Position numbers and translations under genes: made by a program
Shown: positions 8,248 through 16,262 of the stretch, piece after piece
Layout of the letters: every line of letters starts with the position of its first letter
Position numbering within the stretch: position 1 is the first letter of the stretch
Notes under the pieces: generated by a model
What the model was told of the DNA's origin: nothing
Databases searched by the model: none
The model's input: the letters and a program-made list of their open reading frames with translations, nothing else
DNA from: an uncultured Collinsella sp.
Lineage (GTDB): Bacteria > Actinomycetota > Coriobacteriia > Coriobacteriales > Coriobacteriaceae
Direction of reading: 5' to 3'
Assembly (NCBI GenBank): GCA_902493535.1
Contig: CABUQG010000001.1
Coordinates: 1 to 64,000, forward strand
Length of the DNA stretch: 64,000 nucleotides

Positions 8248-9615
8248 ATGATCATCATCAAAAACGGCGCGCTCGTGACGCCCCAGGGGCTTCGCCGCGC
8301 CGATCTTGCCATGGAGGGCGATAAGATCGTGCGGATTGCCGCGGCGATTGAGCCGGGCGCCGACGATACCGTCGAGGACGCCGCGGGCTGCTGGGTGTTT
8401 CCCGGCTTTATCGACGGCCACACGCACATGCAGTGCTGGACCGGCATGGATTGGACAGCCGATAGCTTTGAAACCGGCACGCGTGCGGCTGCCTGCGGCG
8501 GTACGACGACCATCGTGGACTACGCGACGGCCGACCGCGGCGTGACCATGCCCGATGCCTTGGCCGAGTGGCATCGCCGTGCCGACGGAACCTGCACGGC
8601 CAACTACGCCTTTCATATGGCACTCGCCGAGTGGAATGAACGCAACCGCGCCGATCTTTCGGCTATGCGCGAGGCGGGCGTATCGTCGTTTAAGACCTAC
8701 TTTGCCTACGATCATTTGCGCCTGGACGATGCCGAGACGCTCGAGGTGCTCGAGGAGCTCAAGCGTATTGGCGGCATACTGTGCGTGCATTGCGAGAACG
8801 GTACGCTGGTGAATGAGCTGCAGAAGCGCGTGTACGAGCAGGGGATTCATGGGCCCGAGGGGCATGCGCTCAGCCGCCCGGACGTGTGTGAGGCCGAAGC
8901 CGTGAGCCGCCTGCTGTATCTGGCGCACCTGGCCGGCGACGCCCCAGTCAACGTGGTGCACCTTTCGACCAAGTTGGGGCTCGAGGCCATTCGTGCGGCC
9001 AAGGCGCGCGGGCAGAAGAATATCTATGTCGAGACCTGCCCTCAGTATCTGATGCTCGACGACACCTGCTATCTGGAGCAGGGCGAGGACGGCTTTGCGG
9101 GCGCCAAGTACGTGATGAGCCCGCCGCTGCGCCATGCCGGCGACCGTGCCGCGCTGCGCGAGGCGCTTGTGGCCGGCGAGATCGATACGATTGCGACCGA
9201 TCATTGCAGCTTTAACCTGCACGGGCAAAAGGACCGCGGGCGCGACGATTTCCGCGCGATTCCCAACGGCGGGCCCGGCGTGGAGCATCGTCCCGTCGCG
9301 ATTGCCACGAGCTTTGAGGGACAGCTGGGACCCGAGGACCTCTGCCGCTTGATGAGCGAGAACCCGGCGCGCGTGTTTGGCATGTACCCGCGCAAGGGCT
9401 GTCTTGCCGAGGGTGCCGATGCCGACGTGTGCGTGTGGGATCCTTGCGCGCGTTGGACGATCAGCGCCGCGACACAGCATCAGGCCGTGGACTACACGCC
9501 GCTCGAGGGCTTTGAGGCACATGGCCGCGCCAAGGCCGTGTTTGTGAACGGCGTGCTGGCGGCACGCGACGGCGAGCCCACCGGAGCCCAGCCCGGCCGC
9601 TACGTCCCCCGCTAG
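8248..9615 (+). CDS. hyuA: Dihydropyrimidinase/hydantoinase
   Basis: A cyclic amidohydrolase of 455 residues, the normal length. All metal-site residues are present: H58 and H60 in GFIDGHTHM, the lysine that becomes carbamylated at K149 in VSSFKTYF, H181 (VHCENG), H238 (VVHLST) and D318 (ATDHCSF). It opens hydantoin or dihydropyrimidine rings to N-carbamoyl amino acids. In the ygeX/ygeY/ygeW setting the ring substrate is probably a purine-derived imidazolone or hydantoin; this is inferred. An AAGGAG site lies just after mocA, so the two form an operon. A long palindrome follows the stop. Confidence 0.93.
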   Translation: MIIIKNGALVTPQGLRRADLAMEGDKIVRIAAAIEPGADDTVEDAAGCWVFPGFIDGHTHMQCWTGMDWTADSFETGTRAAACGGTTTIVDYATADRGVTMPDALAEWHRRADGTCTANYAFHMALAEWNERNRADLSAMREAGVSSFKTYFAYDHLRLDDAETLEVLEELKRIGGILCVHCENGTLVNELQKRVYEQGIHGPEGHALSRPDVCEAEAVSRLLYLAHLAGDAPVNVVHLSTKLGLEAIRAAKARGQKNIYVETCPQYLMLDDTCYLEQGEDGFAGAKYVMSPPLRHAGDRAALREALVAGEIDTIATDHCSFNLHGQKDRGRDDFRAIPNGGPGVEHRPVAIATSFEGQLGPEDLCRLMSENPARVFGMYPRKGCLAEGADADVCVWDPCARWTISAATQHQAVDYTPLEGFEAHGRAKAVFVNGVLAARDGEPTGAQPGRYVPR

Positions 9616-9636
9616 CAGCAAAGATGCCGTGTCCCC

Positions 9637-9713
9637 TCCTCAGTTGCGGTGAAATACGGACTGTTTGCGGCCGTCGGGCGGCCAAACAGTCCGTATTTCA
9701 CCGCAACTGAGGA
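9637..9713. repeat. Dispersed palindrome, family 1, copy 1 (31-bp perfect arms)
   Basis: Arms at 9637-9667 and 9683-9713 are perfectly complementary over 31 bp. The loop 9668-9682 is GC-rich and can form a further short stem. It lies between the convergent genes hyuA and yqeC and could stop transcription from both sides, but there is no T tract. The core AGTTGCGGTGAAATA recurs at 12427, 31028 and 54267. Confidence 0.9.
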
Positions 9714-9724
9714 GATGGGGCCGG

Positions 9725-10459
9725 CTACTTGAGGCTGCTGGCGACGACGGGGTGGTCGAGAGCTGCCTCGAAGCGGTCGGCCATCGTGGGGTCGCTGAGC
9801 GTGTCGACTTGGTTGAGCATGATGCGGGCATTGTTGAGGTTCAGCATCCGCAGCTCGGCATTGAGCACCTGGGCGACGCGCTCTGGGGTGGCAGTGTCGG
9901 TGAGCTCGCAGCCGCAACGCTCGCAAAAGAGCTCGGGGCGGTGGACAACCTCGGCGACGGGTTTGCCCAGTCCCGAGGCGCCGACGACCCAGACAACGTT
10001 TGCCGTGGCGGCGGGAATTACCGGCTCCCAGGCGGCATGCGCCTTGAGCGGGAGTCGCTTGCTACCGTCTGCCTCGGCCAACACATAGTCAAAGCGCTGT
10101 GCCAGCTCGCCGAGTGGCTCGGCGGGGGCGGAGAGCTTGCCTGTCTCCGGGTCCAAGATGCCTGCCTGGCAGATGCCTCCGCGTGCAAGCCCCGCGCAGG
10201 CCTCGCAGGTGCAGCCTGGGGCGTGTGGGGCACCTGGCTTCCAAGGCGCGGCGTCCAGGCGACGATTCGACCCGTCCCATGGCACGCCGGCAACGGGAAG
10301 CATATGCGTGGTGGTGCAGAGGAGCACGCGGCCGCCAGCGCGCATGAGCTCAAGACCCAGCGTTTTGAGCAACGTCGACTTGCCGCCGCTGCCGATAATC
10401 GCGGTAATGCCCGGCTCGATCCTGAGCGCCGAGGCAAGATTGCCGCTAACCGTTTCCAT
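9725..10459 (-). CDS. yqeC: Selenium-dependent hydroxylase accessory protein YqeC
   Basis: 244 residues. A P-loop-like GSGGKSTLL (residues about 23-31) and the family hallmark EADGSKRLPLKAH (about 145-157) identify YqeC, a protein that co-occurs with yqeB, selenophosphate genes and selenium-dependent molybdenum hydroxylases. Its chemistry is not established; a nucleotide-dependent role in inserting selenium into the molybdenum cofactor is the usual idea. Two Cys pairs (CTCEAC and CERCGC) may bind metal. It is transcribed opposite to its neighbours, back to back with yqeB across 102 bases, so it shares a divergent promoter region with the accessory genes. Confidence 0.9.
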   Translation of the reverse strand: METVSGNLASALRIEPGITAIIGSGGKSTLLKTLGLELMRAGGRVLLCTTTHMLPVAGVPWDGSNRRLDAAPWKPGAPHAPGCTCEACAGLARGGICQAGILDPETGKLSAPAEPLGELAQRFDYVLAEADGSKRLPLKAHAAWEPVIPAATANVVWVVGASGLGKPVAEVVHRPELFCERCGCELTDTATPERVAQVLNAELRMLNLNNARIMLNQVDTLSDPTMADRFEAALDHPVVASSLK

Positions 10460-10561
10460 CTGTTCACCGCCGTATAATGCTGCGATAAGAAATAATCATT
10501 AGCGTAGCGGTCGAACCGCTTTTGCTCTGCTCAAACCGTAGCACAGGGAGGTGCCCCGGGA

Positions 10562-11356
10562 ATGCTCGTTTATGTTCGCGGCGCAGGCGATATCGCCACG
10601 GGCGTGGCTGCTCGTCTGGTGCGCGCCGGCGTGTCGGTCGTCATGGCCGATATCGCGGTTCCCACGTGCATCCGTCGCACGATCAGTTTTTGCGAGGCCA
10701 TTCGCTTGGGCGAGGTCGAGGTCGAGGGCATTCGCGCCCGGTTGGCGCAGACGCCGGCCGAGGCGCTTGAGATTACCGAGGAGGGGGATGTCGCCGTGGT
10801 GGTGGACCCCCAGGCACAGATGCTCGGCGAGCTTAAGCCCGCTGCCGTGGTCGACGCGATTCTGGCCAAGCGCAACTTGGGCACCACGCGCGATATGGCG
10901 CCTGCCGTCATCGCCGTGGGGCCGGGCTTTACCGCGCCGGTCGATTGCGATGCCGTGGTCGAGACTATGCGCGGGCATTTTTTGGGCCGCGTGATTACCC
11001 AGGGCTCGCCCCAGCCCAATACGGGCGTGCCGGGTGTCATCGCCGGATACGGCAAGGAGCGTGTAATCCACAGCCCCGCCGCCGGTGTGTTTAGGTCCGA
11101 CCGCGCGATCGGCGATATCGTGAGTGCCGGCGAGTGCATTGGATATGCGGGCAATACGCCCATGTTCACGACGATTGACGGCTGCTTGCGCGGCCTTTTG
11201 GCAGATGGCGTCCACGTCACCGAGGGCTTTAAGTGCGCCGATGTCGACCCACGCGGCGACGCCAGCTACATCAACTATATTTCGGACAAGGCGACATCGG
11301 TCGGCGGCGGCGTGCTCGAGGCGCTCGCCATGCTCACCAACGTTTTTAGGGGATAG
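10562..11356 (+). CDS. yqeB: Selenium-dependent molybdenum hydroxylase system protein YqeB
   Basis: 264 residues. It has an N-terminal Rossmann-like VRGAGDIATGVA and the conserved middle block GPGFTAPVDCDAVVETMRGH with GRVI, typical of the YqeB/EF2563 family. These proteins accompany labile-selenium molybdenum hydroxylases, where they are thought to help make or deliver the selenated cofactor. The start is supported by GGGAGG 10 bases upstream. Nine bases separate it from xdhC, so they are one operon. No hydroxylase subunit or selD gene is in the window, so the target must be encoded elsewhere. Confidence 0.9.
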   Translation: MLVYVRGAGDIATGVAARLVRAGVSVVMADIAVPTCIRRTISFCEAIRLGEVEVEGIRARLAQTPAEALEITEEGDVAVVVDPQAQMLGELKPAAVVDAILAKRNLGTTRDMAPAVIAVGPGFTAPVDCDAVVETMRGHFLGRVITQGSPQPNTGVPGVIAGYGKERVIHSPAAGVFRSDRAIGDIVSAGECIGYAGNTPMFTTIDGCLRGLLADGVHVTEGFKCADVDPRGDASYINYISDKATSVGGGVLEALAMLTNVFRG

Positions 11357-11365
11357 GAAGCGACG

Positions 11366-12409
11366 ATGGAAAAGCTCGATGTGGTGAATGCTGCGCTTGG
11401 CGCTCTGAAGGCTGGTAAGACGTGTGAGCTCGTGGTCGTGGCCGGCACGGCGGGGTCGTCGCCGCGCGGCGTGGGCGCCTGGATGGCCGTCTTTGCCGAC
11501 GGTAGCCAAGCGGGTACCATCGGCGGCGGCAAGATTGAGCTCTTTGCGCTGAACGAGGCGCGCGAGCTGCTGGCCGCGGGACAGTCGCGTCTGGTCCGCT
11601 ACACCATGGGCGGCGAGAACTCCGATACCGGCATGATCTGCGGCGGAGCCATTTGCCTGTGCTATCTGCACCTGGATGCAACCAAGGCGCCGTTGTTCCA
11701 GGAGATTGCCGATGTACTGGCGTATCGACGCATCGGCGACTTCGTCATCGGCTTTGAGCCGTTTATCGCAAGCGCGCTCGAAAGCGACGTTGCCGAATAC
11801 CATGGCGAGGAGTCGCGCCATACCATTGCCGGCTGCCCCGAGCTTTCGTTGGTGGAGGAGGGGAGTAAGGTCACCTACACCAACGCCGCCTCCGAGATTC
11901 CCCCGGCGCACATCGAGACGCTCTGCCCCGAGGGCCTGACCTACATCTTTGGCTGCGGACACGTGGGCGCCGCGACGGCGCGCGTGCTCACGGCGGCGGG
12001 CTTTGCCGTTGTGGCGTGCGATGACCGCCCCGGCACGCTGACGCCCGAATGGGTGCCCGGTGTCTACGATCGTCGCCTGGTTGATTACAAGAACCTGAGC
12101 GAGCTGTGTCCCATCGGTCCGCGCGACTTGGTGGTCGTGGCCACAGCAGGCCACAAGTCCGATATCGACGTGGTGATTCAGGCGATGCACGCCAAGCCCG
12201 CCTACCTGGGCTGTCTGGGCTCGCGCCGCAAGATGGCCTTTGTGCGCGCCCGCCTGGAGCAGGAGGGCTTTACGCAGGACCAGATCGACGAGCTGCACCT
12301 GCCGATCGGCGTTGCCATTCAGGCCGAAGATCCCGAAGAGATCGCCATCTCCATCGCCGCCGAGATGATCCACCTGCGCCGCACCAAACTCGTCCCCCGC
12401 AAGCGCTAA
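11366..12409 (+). CDS. xdhC: XdhC/CoxI family molybdenum hydroxylase maturation factor
   Basis: 347 residues in two parts: an N-terminal XdhC_CoxI domain (SSPRGVGAWMAV and TIGGGKIE, residues about 30-65) and a C-terminal Rossmann domain with FGCGHVGAATARVL (about 194-207) and GSRRK. XdhC binds molybdopterin cofactor, helps its sulfuration and inserts it into xanthine-dehydrogenase-type enzymes. Here it follows yqeB and probably works on the selenium-containing version. This is the last gene of the catabolic island. Downstream come a family 1 palindrome and then the promoter for rplE. Confidence 0.92.
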   Translation: MEKLDVVNAALGALKAGKTCELVVVAGTAGSSPRGVGAWMAVFADGSQAGTIGGGKIELFALNEARELLAAGQSRLVRYTMGGENSDTGMICGGAICLCYLHLDATKAPLFQEIADVLAYRRIGDFVIGFEPFIASALESDVAEYHGEESRHTIAGCPELSLVEEGSKVTYTNAASEIPPAHIETLCPEGLTYIFGCGHVGAATARVLTAAGFAVVACDDRPGTLTPEWVPGVYDRRLVDYKNLSELCPIGPRDLVVVATAGHKSDIDVVIQAMHAKPAYLGCLGSRRKMAFVRARLEQEGFTQDQIDELHLPIGVAIQAEDPEEIAISIAAEMIHLRRTKLVPRKR

Positions 12410-12426
12410 TCTCATCCCCATATATG

Positions 12427-12493
12427 AGTTGCGGTGAAATAGTCCCTAGATAAGCCCGACGGGCGGTCAGCCAGGAACTATTTCACCGCAACT
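12427..12493. repeat. Dispersed palindrome, family 1, copy 2
   Basis: Perfect 17-bp arms at 12427-12443 and 12477-12493 (AGTTGCGGTGAAATAGT and its complement), extendable to about 21 bp with one mismatch. It sits right after xdhC. Nothing coding is seen between here and the rplE promoter. Confidence 0.88.
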
Positions 12494-12564
12494 GCCATTT
12501 CCGTCCCCTAGGGATCAATATGTGCGGGGGAGTTGTGGAGTTGTGCAGGCAGACGAGGTTTTTC

Positions 12565-12593
12565 TGGAAATACGCACCCAATGCGCGTATAGT
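12565..12593 (+). promoter_or_regulatory. Candidate promoter for the rplE-led ribosomal operon
   Basis: A -35 like TGGAAA (12565-12570), a 17-base spacer and a -10 TATAGT (12588-12593) lie 138 bases before rplE. In most genomes rplE is inside the spc operon and needs no promoter here. The gene order break upstream makes one necessary. Confidence 0.5.
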
Positions 12594-12730
12594 ACCGATT
12601 GTTTTGTCGGCTCCTGCTGCGTCGAGTCCAAACCGCAAAATGCCATGAGCGGCGCGGATGCAGCCAGGAGGCACGAGGACAACCCATCGTGGCCACGCCC
12701 CGTGCTTAAAACCCCAAGAAGGAGTGAACA

Positions 12731-13288
12731 ATGGCAGAAGAGAAGTATGTGCCGCGTCTGAAGACCAAGTACAACAACGAGGTCAAGCAGCAGCTTCAGG
12801 AAAAGTTCCAGTACGAGAACGTCATGATGATCCCCAAGTTTGAGAAGATCGTCGTGAACATGGGTGTCGGCGAGGCCGCTACCGATTCCAAGGCCATCGA
12901 CGGTGCCGTGCGCGACCTGCGCGCCATCACCGGCCAGCAGCCGATGATCACCCGTGCCCGCAAGTCCATCGCTACCTTCCGCCTGCGCGCTGGTATGCCG
13001 ATCGGCTGCAAGGTTACCCTGCGTGGCGACCGTATGTGGGAGTTCTTCGATCGTCTGACCTCCGTCGCGATCCCCCGTATCCGCGACTTCCGCGGTATCT
13101 CCGCCAAGAGCTTCGACGGCCGTGGTAACTTCTCCATGGGCGTCACCGAGCAGCTCATCTTTCCCGAGATCGACTTCGACTCCGTCGATCACCAGCGTGG
13201 TATGGACATCACTTTCGTGACCACCGCCAACACCGATGAGGAGGCCAAGGCCCTTCTGGACGCCTTCGGTTTCCCGTTCAAGAAATAG
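12731..13288 (+). CDS. rplE: Ribosomal protein uL5
   Basis: 185 residues, full length for L5, which binds 5S rRNA in the central protuberance of the 50S subunit. The C-terminal part contains the usual GMDITFVTTANTDEEAKALL stretch. AGAAGGAG precedes the ATG. It is the first gene of the ribosomal run here; the usual upstream partners rplN and rplX are missing and xdhC takes their place, so this operon starts unusually at L5. Confidence 0.97.
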   Translation: MAEEKYVPRLKTKYNNEVKQQLQEKFQYENVMMIPKFEKIVVNMGVGEAATDSKAIDGAVRDLRAITGQQPMITRARKSIATFRLRAGMPIGCKVTLRGDRMWEFFDRLTSVAIPRIRDFRGISAKSFDGRGNFSMGVTEQLIFPEIDFDSVDHQRGMDITFVTTANTDEEAKALLDAFGFPFKK

Positions 13289-13367
13289 GTTCACCTGCCC
13301 TATAAGCGCCGTTCCCACAAGGGGGCGGCGCTTGGGGCGAACAATACTCTATGTGAGGAGGATATAA

Positions 13368-13553
13368 GTGGCTAAGACATCGATGATCGTCAAGTGCAAT
13401 CGCAAGCAGAAGTTCTCTACTCGTGAGTACACGCGCTGCCAGCGCTGCGGCCGTCCGCACTCTGTGTACCGCAAGTTCGGCCTGTGCCGTGTCTGCTTCC
13501 GCGAGCTTGCACTCAAGGGCGAGCTTCCCGGCGTTAAGAAGGCCAGCTGGTAA
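13368..13553 (+). CDS. rpsN: Ribosomal protein uS14, zinc-binding type
   Basis: 61 residues, GTG start after GAGGAGGATA. Four cysteines at 24, 27, 40 and 43 (CQRC, CRVC) make the zinc site of the short type Z S14. It sits in the 30S head. L31 and L36 in this window are also zinc types, so zinc-free paralogs, if any, would be elsewhere. Confidence 0.97.
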   Translation: MAKTSMIVKCNRKQKFSTREYTRCQRCGRPHSVYRKFGLCRVCFRELALKGELPGVKKASW

Positions 13554-13672
13554 GTCACTACCAGCGTTTCAAGCATCCGTTTGGAACAGGGAAAACGCGC
13601 TAGTTAGGCTTTGCCGTTAAGGGCGGCGAAGAACCAAGAGCACGTGTTCATCAAGAACGAAGGAGAATCTGT

Positions 13673-14071
13673 ATGAACCTTACAGACCCGATCGCAGATA
13701 TGCTTACGCGCATCCGTAACGCTAACTCTGTGAACAAGGCCACGGTCTCCATGCCGAGCAGCAAGAAGCTCGTCGAGATCGCTCGTGTTTTGCACGAGGA
13801 GGGCTACATCGAGGGATACGATGTCGAGGACACCGTTCCCCAGAAGACTCTGCACATCACGCTTAAGTATGGTCCCAAGAAGGCTAAGGTCATCAATGGC
13901 ATCCGCCGCATTTCCAAGCCGGGCCTGCGTAAGTACACCGGCGTTGCCGACATGCCCCGCGTCCGCGGTGGCCTTGGTACCGCCATTATTTCCACCAGCC
14001 ATGGCGTCATGACCGACCGCGATGCTCGCAAGCACAACGTCGGCGGCGAGATCATCGCTTACGTCTGGTAA
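13673..14071 (+). CDS. rpsH: Ribosomal protein uS8
   Basis: 132 residues, full length. The N-terminus (DPIADMLTRIRNAN) and the C-terminal GGEIIAYVW ending are diagnostic. S8 binds central-domain 16S rRNA and in enterobacteria represses the spc operon; no such target hairpin was identified here. The start has GAAGGAGAA upstream. Confidence 0.97.
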   Translation: MNLTDPIADMLTRIRNANSVNKATVSMPSSKKLVEIARVLHEEGYIEGYDVEDTVPQKTLHITLKYGPKKAKVINGIRRISKPGLRKYTGVADMPRVRGGLGTAIISTSHGVMTDRDARKHNVGGEIIAYVW

Positions 14072-14104
14072 TTCGCTCGGTAGGTAGAAGGAAAGGAGAT
14101 CACC

Positions 14105-14641
14105 GTGTCTCGTATCGGTAATAAGCCTGTCCAGATTCCCGCCGGAGTCGAAGTGGCAGTCAACGGCAACAACGTTGTCGTCAAGGGTCCCAAGGGCCAG
14201 CTCGAGCTCGATGTCTTTGAGAAGCTCACCATCAACGTCGAGGACAACGTCCTCACCGTTTCCCGTCCCGACGACGAGCGTGAGACCCGTGCCCGCCACG
14301 GCCTCACCCGCGCCCTCATCCACAACATGGTTGTTGGCGTTTCCGAGGGCTTCGAGAAGAAGCTCGAGCTCGCCGGCGTCGGTTACCGCGTGCAGCAGAA
14401 GGGCAAGAACCTCGAGTTCTCCCTGGGCTTCTCGCACCCCGTGATCGTCGAGGCTCCCGAGGGCATCACCTTCGAGGTTCCCGACAACACCCACGTGAAC
14501 GTCAAGGGTATCAACAAGCAGCAGGTCGGTCAGATCGCCGCTGAGATCCGCGGCCATCGTCCTCCCGAGCCTTACAAGGGCAAGGGTATCCACTATGTTG
14601 GCGAGCACATCCGCCGCAAGCTGGGTAAGGCCGCCAAGTAG
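14105..14641 (+). CDS. rplF: Ribosomal protein uL6
   Basis: 178 residues with a GTG start after GAAAGGAGA. The N-terminal SRIGNKPVQIP and the C-terminal RRPPEPYKGKGI-type block (here GHRPPEPYKGKGIHY) identify L6, which binds near the GTPase-associated centre and the sarcin-ricin loop. Confidence 0.97.
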   Translation: MSRIGNKPVQIPAGVEVAVNGNNVVVKGPKGQLELDVFEKLTINVEDNVLTVSRPDDERETRARHGLTRALIHNMVVGVSEGFEKKLELAGVGYRVQQKGKNLEFSLGFSHPVIVEAPEGITFEVPDNTHVNVKGINKQQVGQIAAEIRGHRPPEPYKGKGIHYVGEHIRRKLGKAAK

Positions 14642-14716
14642 TCGTAACCGACTCACTCGCATAAGACCAGCACCCCGTTAGGTGCTGGCAAGATCAACCT
14701 TTTTAGGAGTTTACGT

Positions 14717-15085
14717 ATGAACAAGCATAAGGCGAAGCTGGAAGGCCTCAAGCGTCGTCAGCGTCGTGTTCGCGGCAAGGTCTCGGGTACCGCCGAGCGT
14801 CCGCGTCTTCGCGTGACCCGTACTAACGCCAACATCTATGCCCAGATCATCGACGACAGCAAGGGCTCCAGCCTGACGCTCGTCTCCGCCTCGACCCTCG
14901 AGGCCGAGTTCAAGGGCACCCACACCTCGAACAAGGAGGCTGCGGAGAAGGTCGGTCAGCTCGTTGGCAAGCGTGCCATCGAGGCCGGCATCACCAAGGT
15001 CGCTTTCGATCGTGGTGGCCGTATCTACCATGGCCGCGTCAAGGCCCTCGCCGACGGTGCTCGTGCCGCCGGTCTCGAGTTCTAG
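14717..15085 (+). CDS. rplR: Ribosomal protein uL18
   Basis: 122 residues. The basic N-terminus and the conserved RPRLRVTRTNANIYAQIIDD and AFDRGGRIYHGRVKALADGA blocks identify L18, a 5S rRNA binding protein that works beside L5. A 75-base gap from rplF contains a short hairpin (CACCCCGTTAGGTGCTGG) without a T tract. Confidence 0.97.
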   Translation: MNKHKAKLEGLKRRQRRVRGKVSGTAERPRLRVTRTNANIYAQIIDDSKGSSLTLVSASTLEAEFKGTHTSNKEAAEKVGQLVGKRAIEAGITKVAFDRGGRIYHGRVKALADGARAAGLEF

Positions 15086-15099
15086 GAGGTATGTAGCAC

Positions 15100-15624
15100 A
15101 TGGCTCGTAATCAGAAGCAGCAGCGCGAGGCCTCCGAGTTCGAGGAGCGCGTCGTTTACATCAACCGCGTGTCGAAGACCGTCAAGGGTGGTCGTCGCAT
15201 GAGCCTCGTCGCTCTCGTCGTCGTTGGCGACGGCAAGGGCAACGTCGGCGTTGGCATGGGCAAGTCCGCTGAGGTGCCCATGGCCATCTCCAAGGCGTCT
15301 CTCGATGCCAAGAAGAACATGTTCCACGTGCCGGTGACCGAGCAGGGCACCATTCCGCACGAGGTTCTCGGTCACTTTGGTGCCGGCCGCATCATCATCA
15401 AGCCCGCTGTCGAGGGTACCGGCGTTATCGCCGGCGGCGCTGTGCGTCCCCTCTTCGAGCTTGCTGGCATCAAGAACGTCCTGTCCAAGTCCCTCGGTAC
15501 CGACAACGGCCTCAACATCATCAAGGCTGCCGTCGAGGGCCTCAAGGAGCTCTCCAGCCCTGAGGACGTCGCGGCTCGCCGTGGCCTGACGGTCTCCGAG
15601 ATGTTCGTCGGTAAGGAGAACTAA
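15100..15624 (+). CDS. rpsE: Ribosomal protein uS5
   Basis: 174 residues, with an S5 dsRNA-binding N-terminal domain (EERVVYINRVSKTVKGGRR) and the C-terminal domain containing GAGRIIIKPAVEGTGVIAGG. It lines the mRNA entry tunnel and affects decoding fidelity. AGGAGG lies just inside the rplR end. Confidence 0.97.
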   Translation: MARNQKQQREASEFEERVVYINRVSKTVKGGRRMSLVALVVVGDGKGNVGVGMGKSAEVPMAISKASLDAKKNMFHVPVTEQGTIPHEVLGHFGAGRIIIKPAVEGTGVIAGGAVRPLFELAGIKNVLSKSLGTDNGLNIIKAAVEGLKELSSPEDVAARRGLTVSEMFVGKEN

Positions 15625-15626
15625 GC

Positions 15627-15809
15627 ATGGCTGACACCATCAAGATCAAGCAGGTCCGCAGCACCAATGGTTGCAAGCAGGACCAGGTCCGTACTGTCCG
15701 TGCCCTCGGTCTCCACAGGATCCGCGAGGTTCGCGAGATTGCTGACAACGAGTCCGTCCGCGGCATGATCTTCAAGGTCAAGCACCTTGTCGAGATTGTA
15801 GAGGAGTAG
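15627..15809 (+). CDS. rpmD: Ribosomal protein uL30
   Basis: 60 residues, two bases after rpsE, so translation is coupled. The IKIKQVRSTNG start and RVREI-like central helix fit L30. Confidence 0.95.
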   Translation: MADTIKIKQVRSTNGCKQDQVRTVRALGLHRIREVREIADNESVRGMIFKVKHLVEIVEE

Positions 15810-15812
15810 CAA

Positions 15813-16262
15813 ATGCAGCTTCACGATCTTACTCCCGCGCCCGGTTCCACCAAGAACCGCAAGCGCGTCGGCCGTGGCAATTCTTCGGGTCACGGCACCA
15901 CTTCTGGCCGCGGTCAGAAGGGCCAGGGTTCCCGCTCTGGCGGCACCAAGGGTGCCGGCTTCGAGGGTGGCCAGACTCCGCTGGCTATGCGCCTGCCCAA
16001 GCTTCCGGGCTTCCGCAACCCCCGTCGTATCGAGTACACCGCCGTTAACGTTGAGCGTCTCGAGCGCAAGTTCGAGGACGGCGCTGTGATCGACGGTGCC
16101 GCTCTTAAGGCCGCTCGCATCACCAAGAGCGAGTTCGAGCCCGTCAAGGTGCTCGGCAATGGTGAGCTCACCAAGAAGTTCACGGTCAAGGTCGACAAGG
16201 TCAGCGCTTCTGCGCAGGCCAAGATCGAGGCCGCCGGCGGAAAGGTCGAGCTGCCGTGCTAA
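15813..16262 (+). CDS. rplO: Ribosomal protein uL15
   Basis: 149 residues. The glycine/arginine-rich N-terminus (KRVGRGNSSGHGTTSGRG) and GFEGGQTPLAMRLPK are L15 signatures. Its last codons overlap the GTG start of secY. Confidence 0.97.
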   Translation: MQLHDLTPAPGSTKNRKRVGRGNSSGHGTTSGRGQKGQGSRSGGTKGAGFEGGQTPLAMRLPKLPGFRNPRRIEYTAVNVERLERKFEDGAVIDGAALKAARITKSEFEPVKVLGNGELTKKFTVKVDKVSASAQAKIEAAGGKVELPC

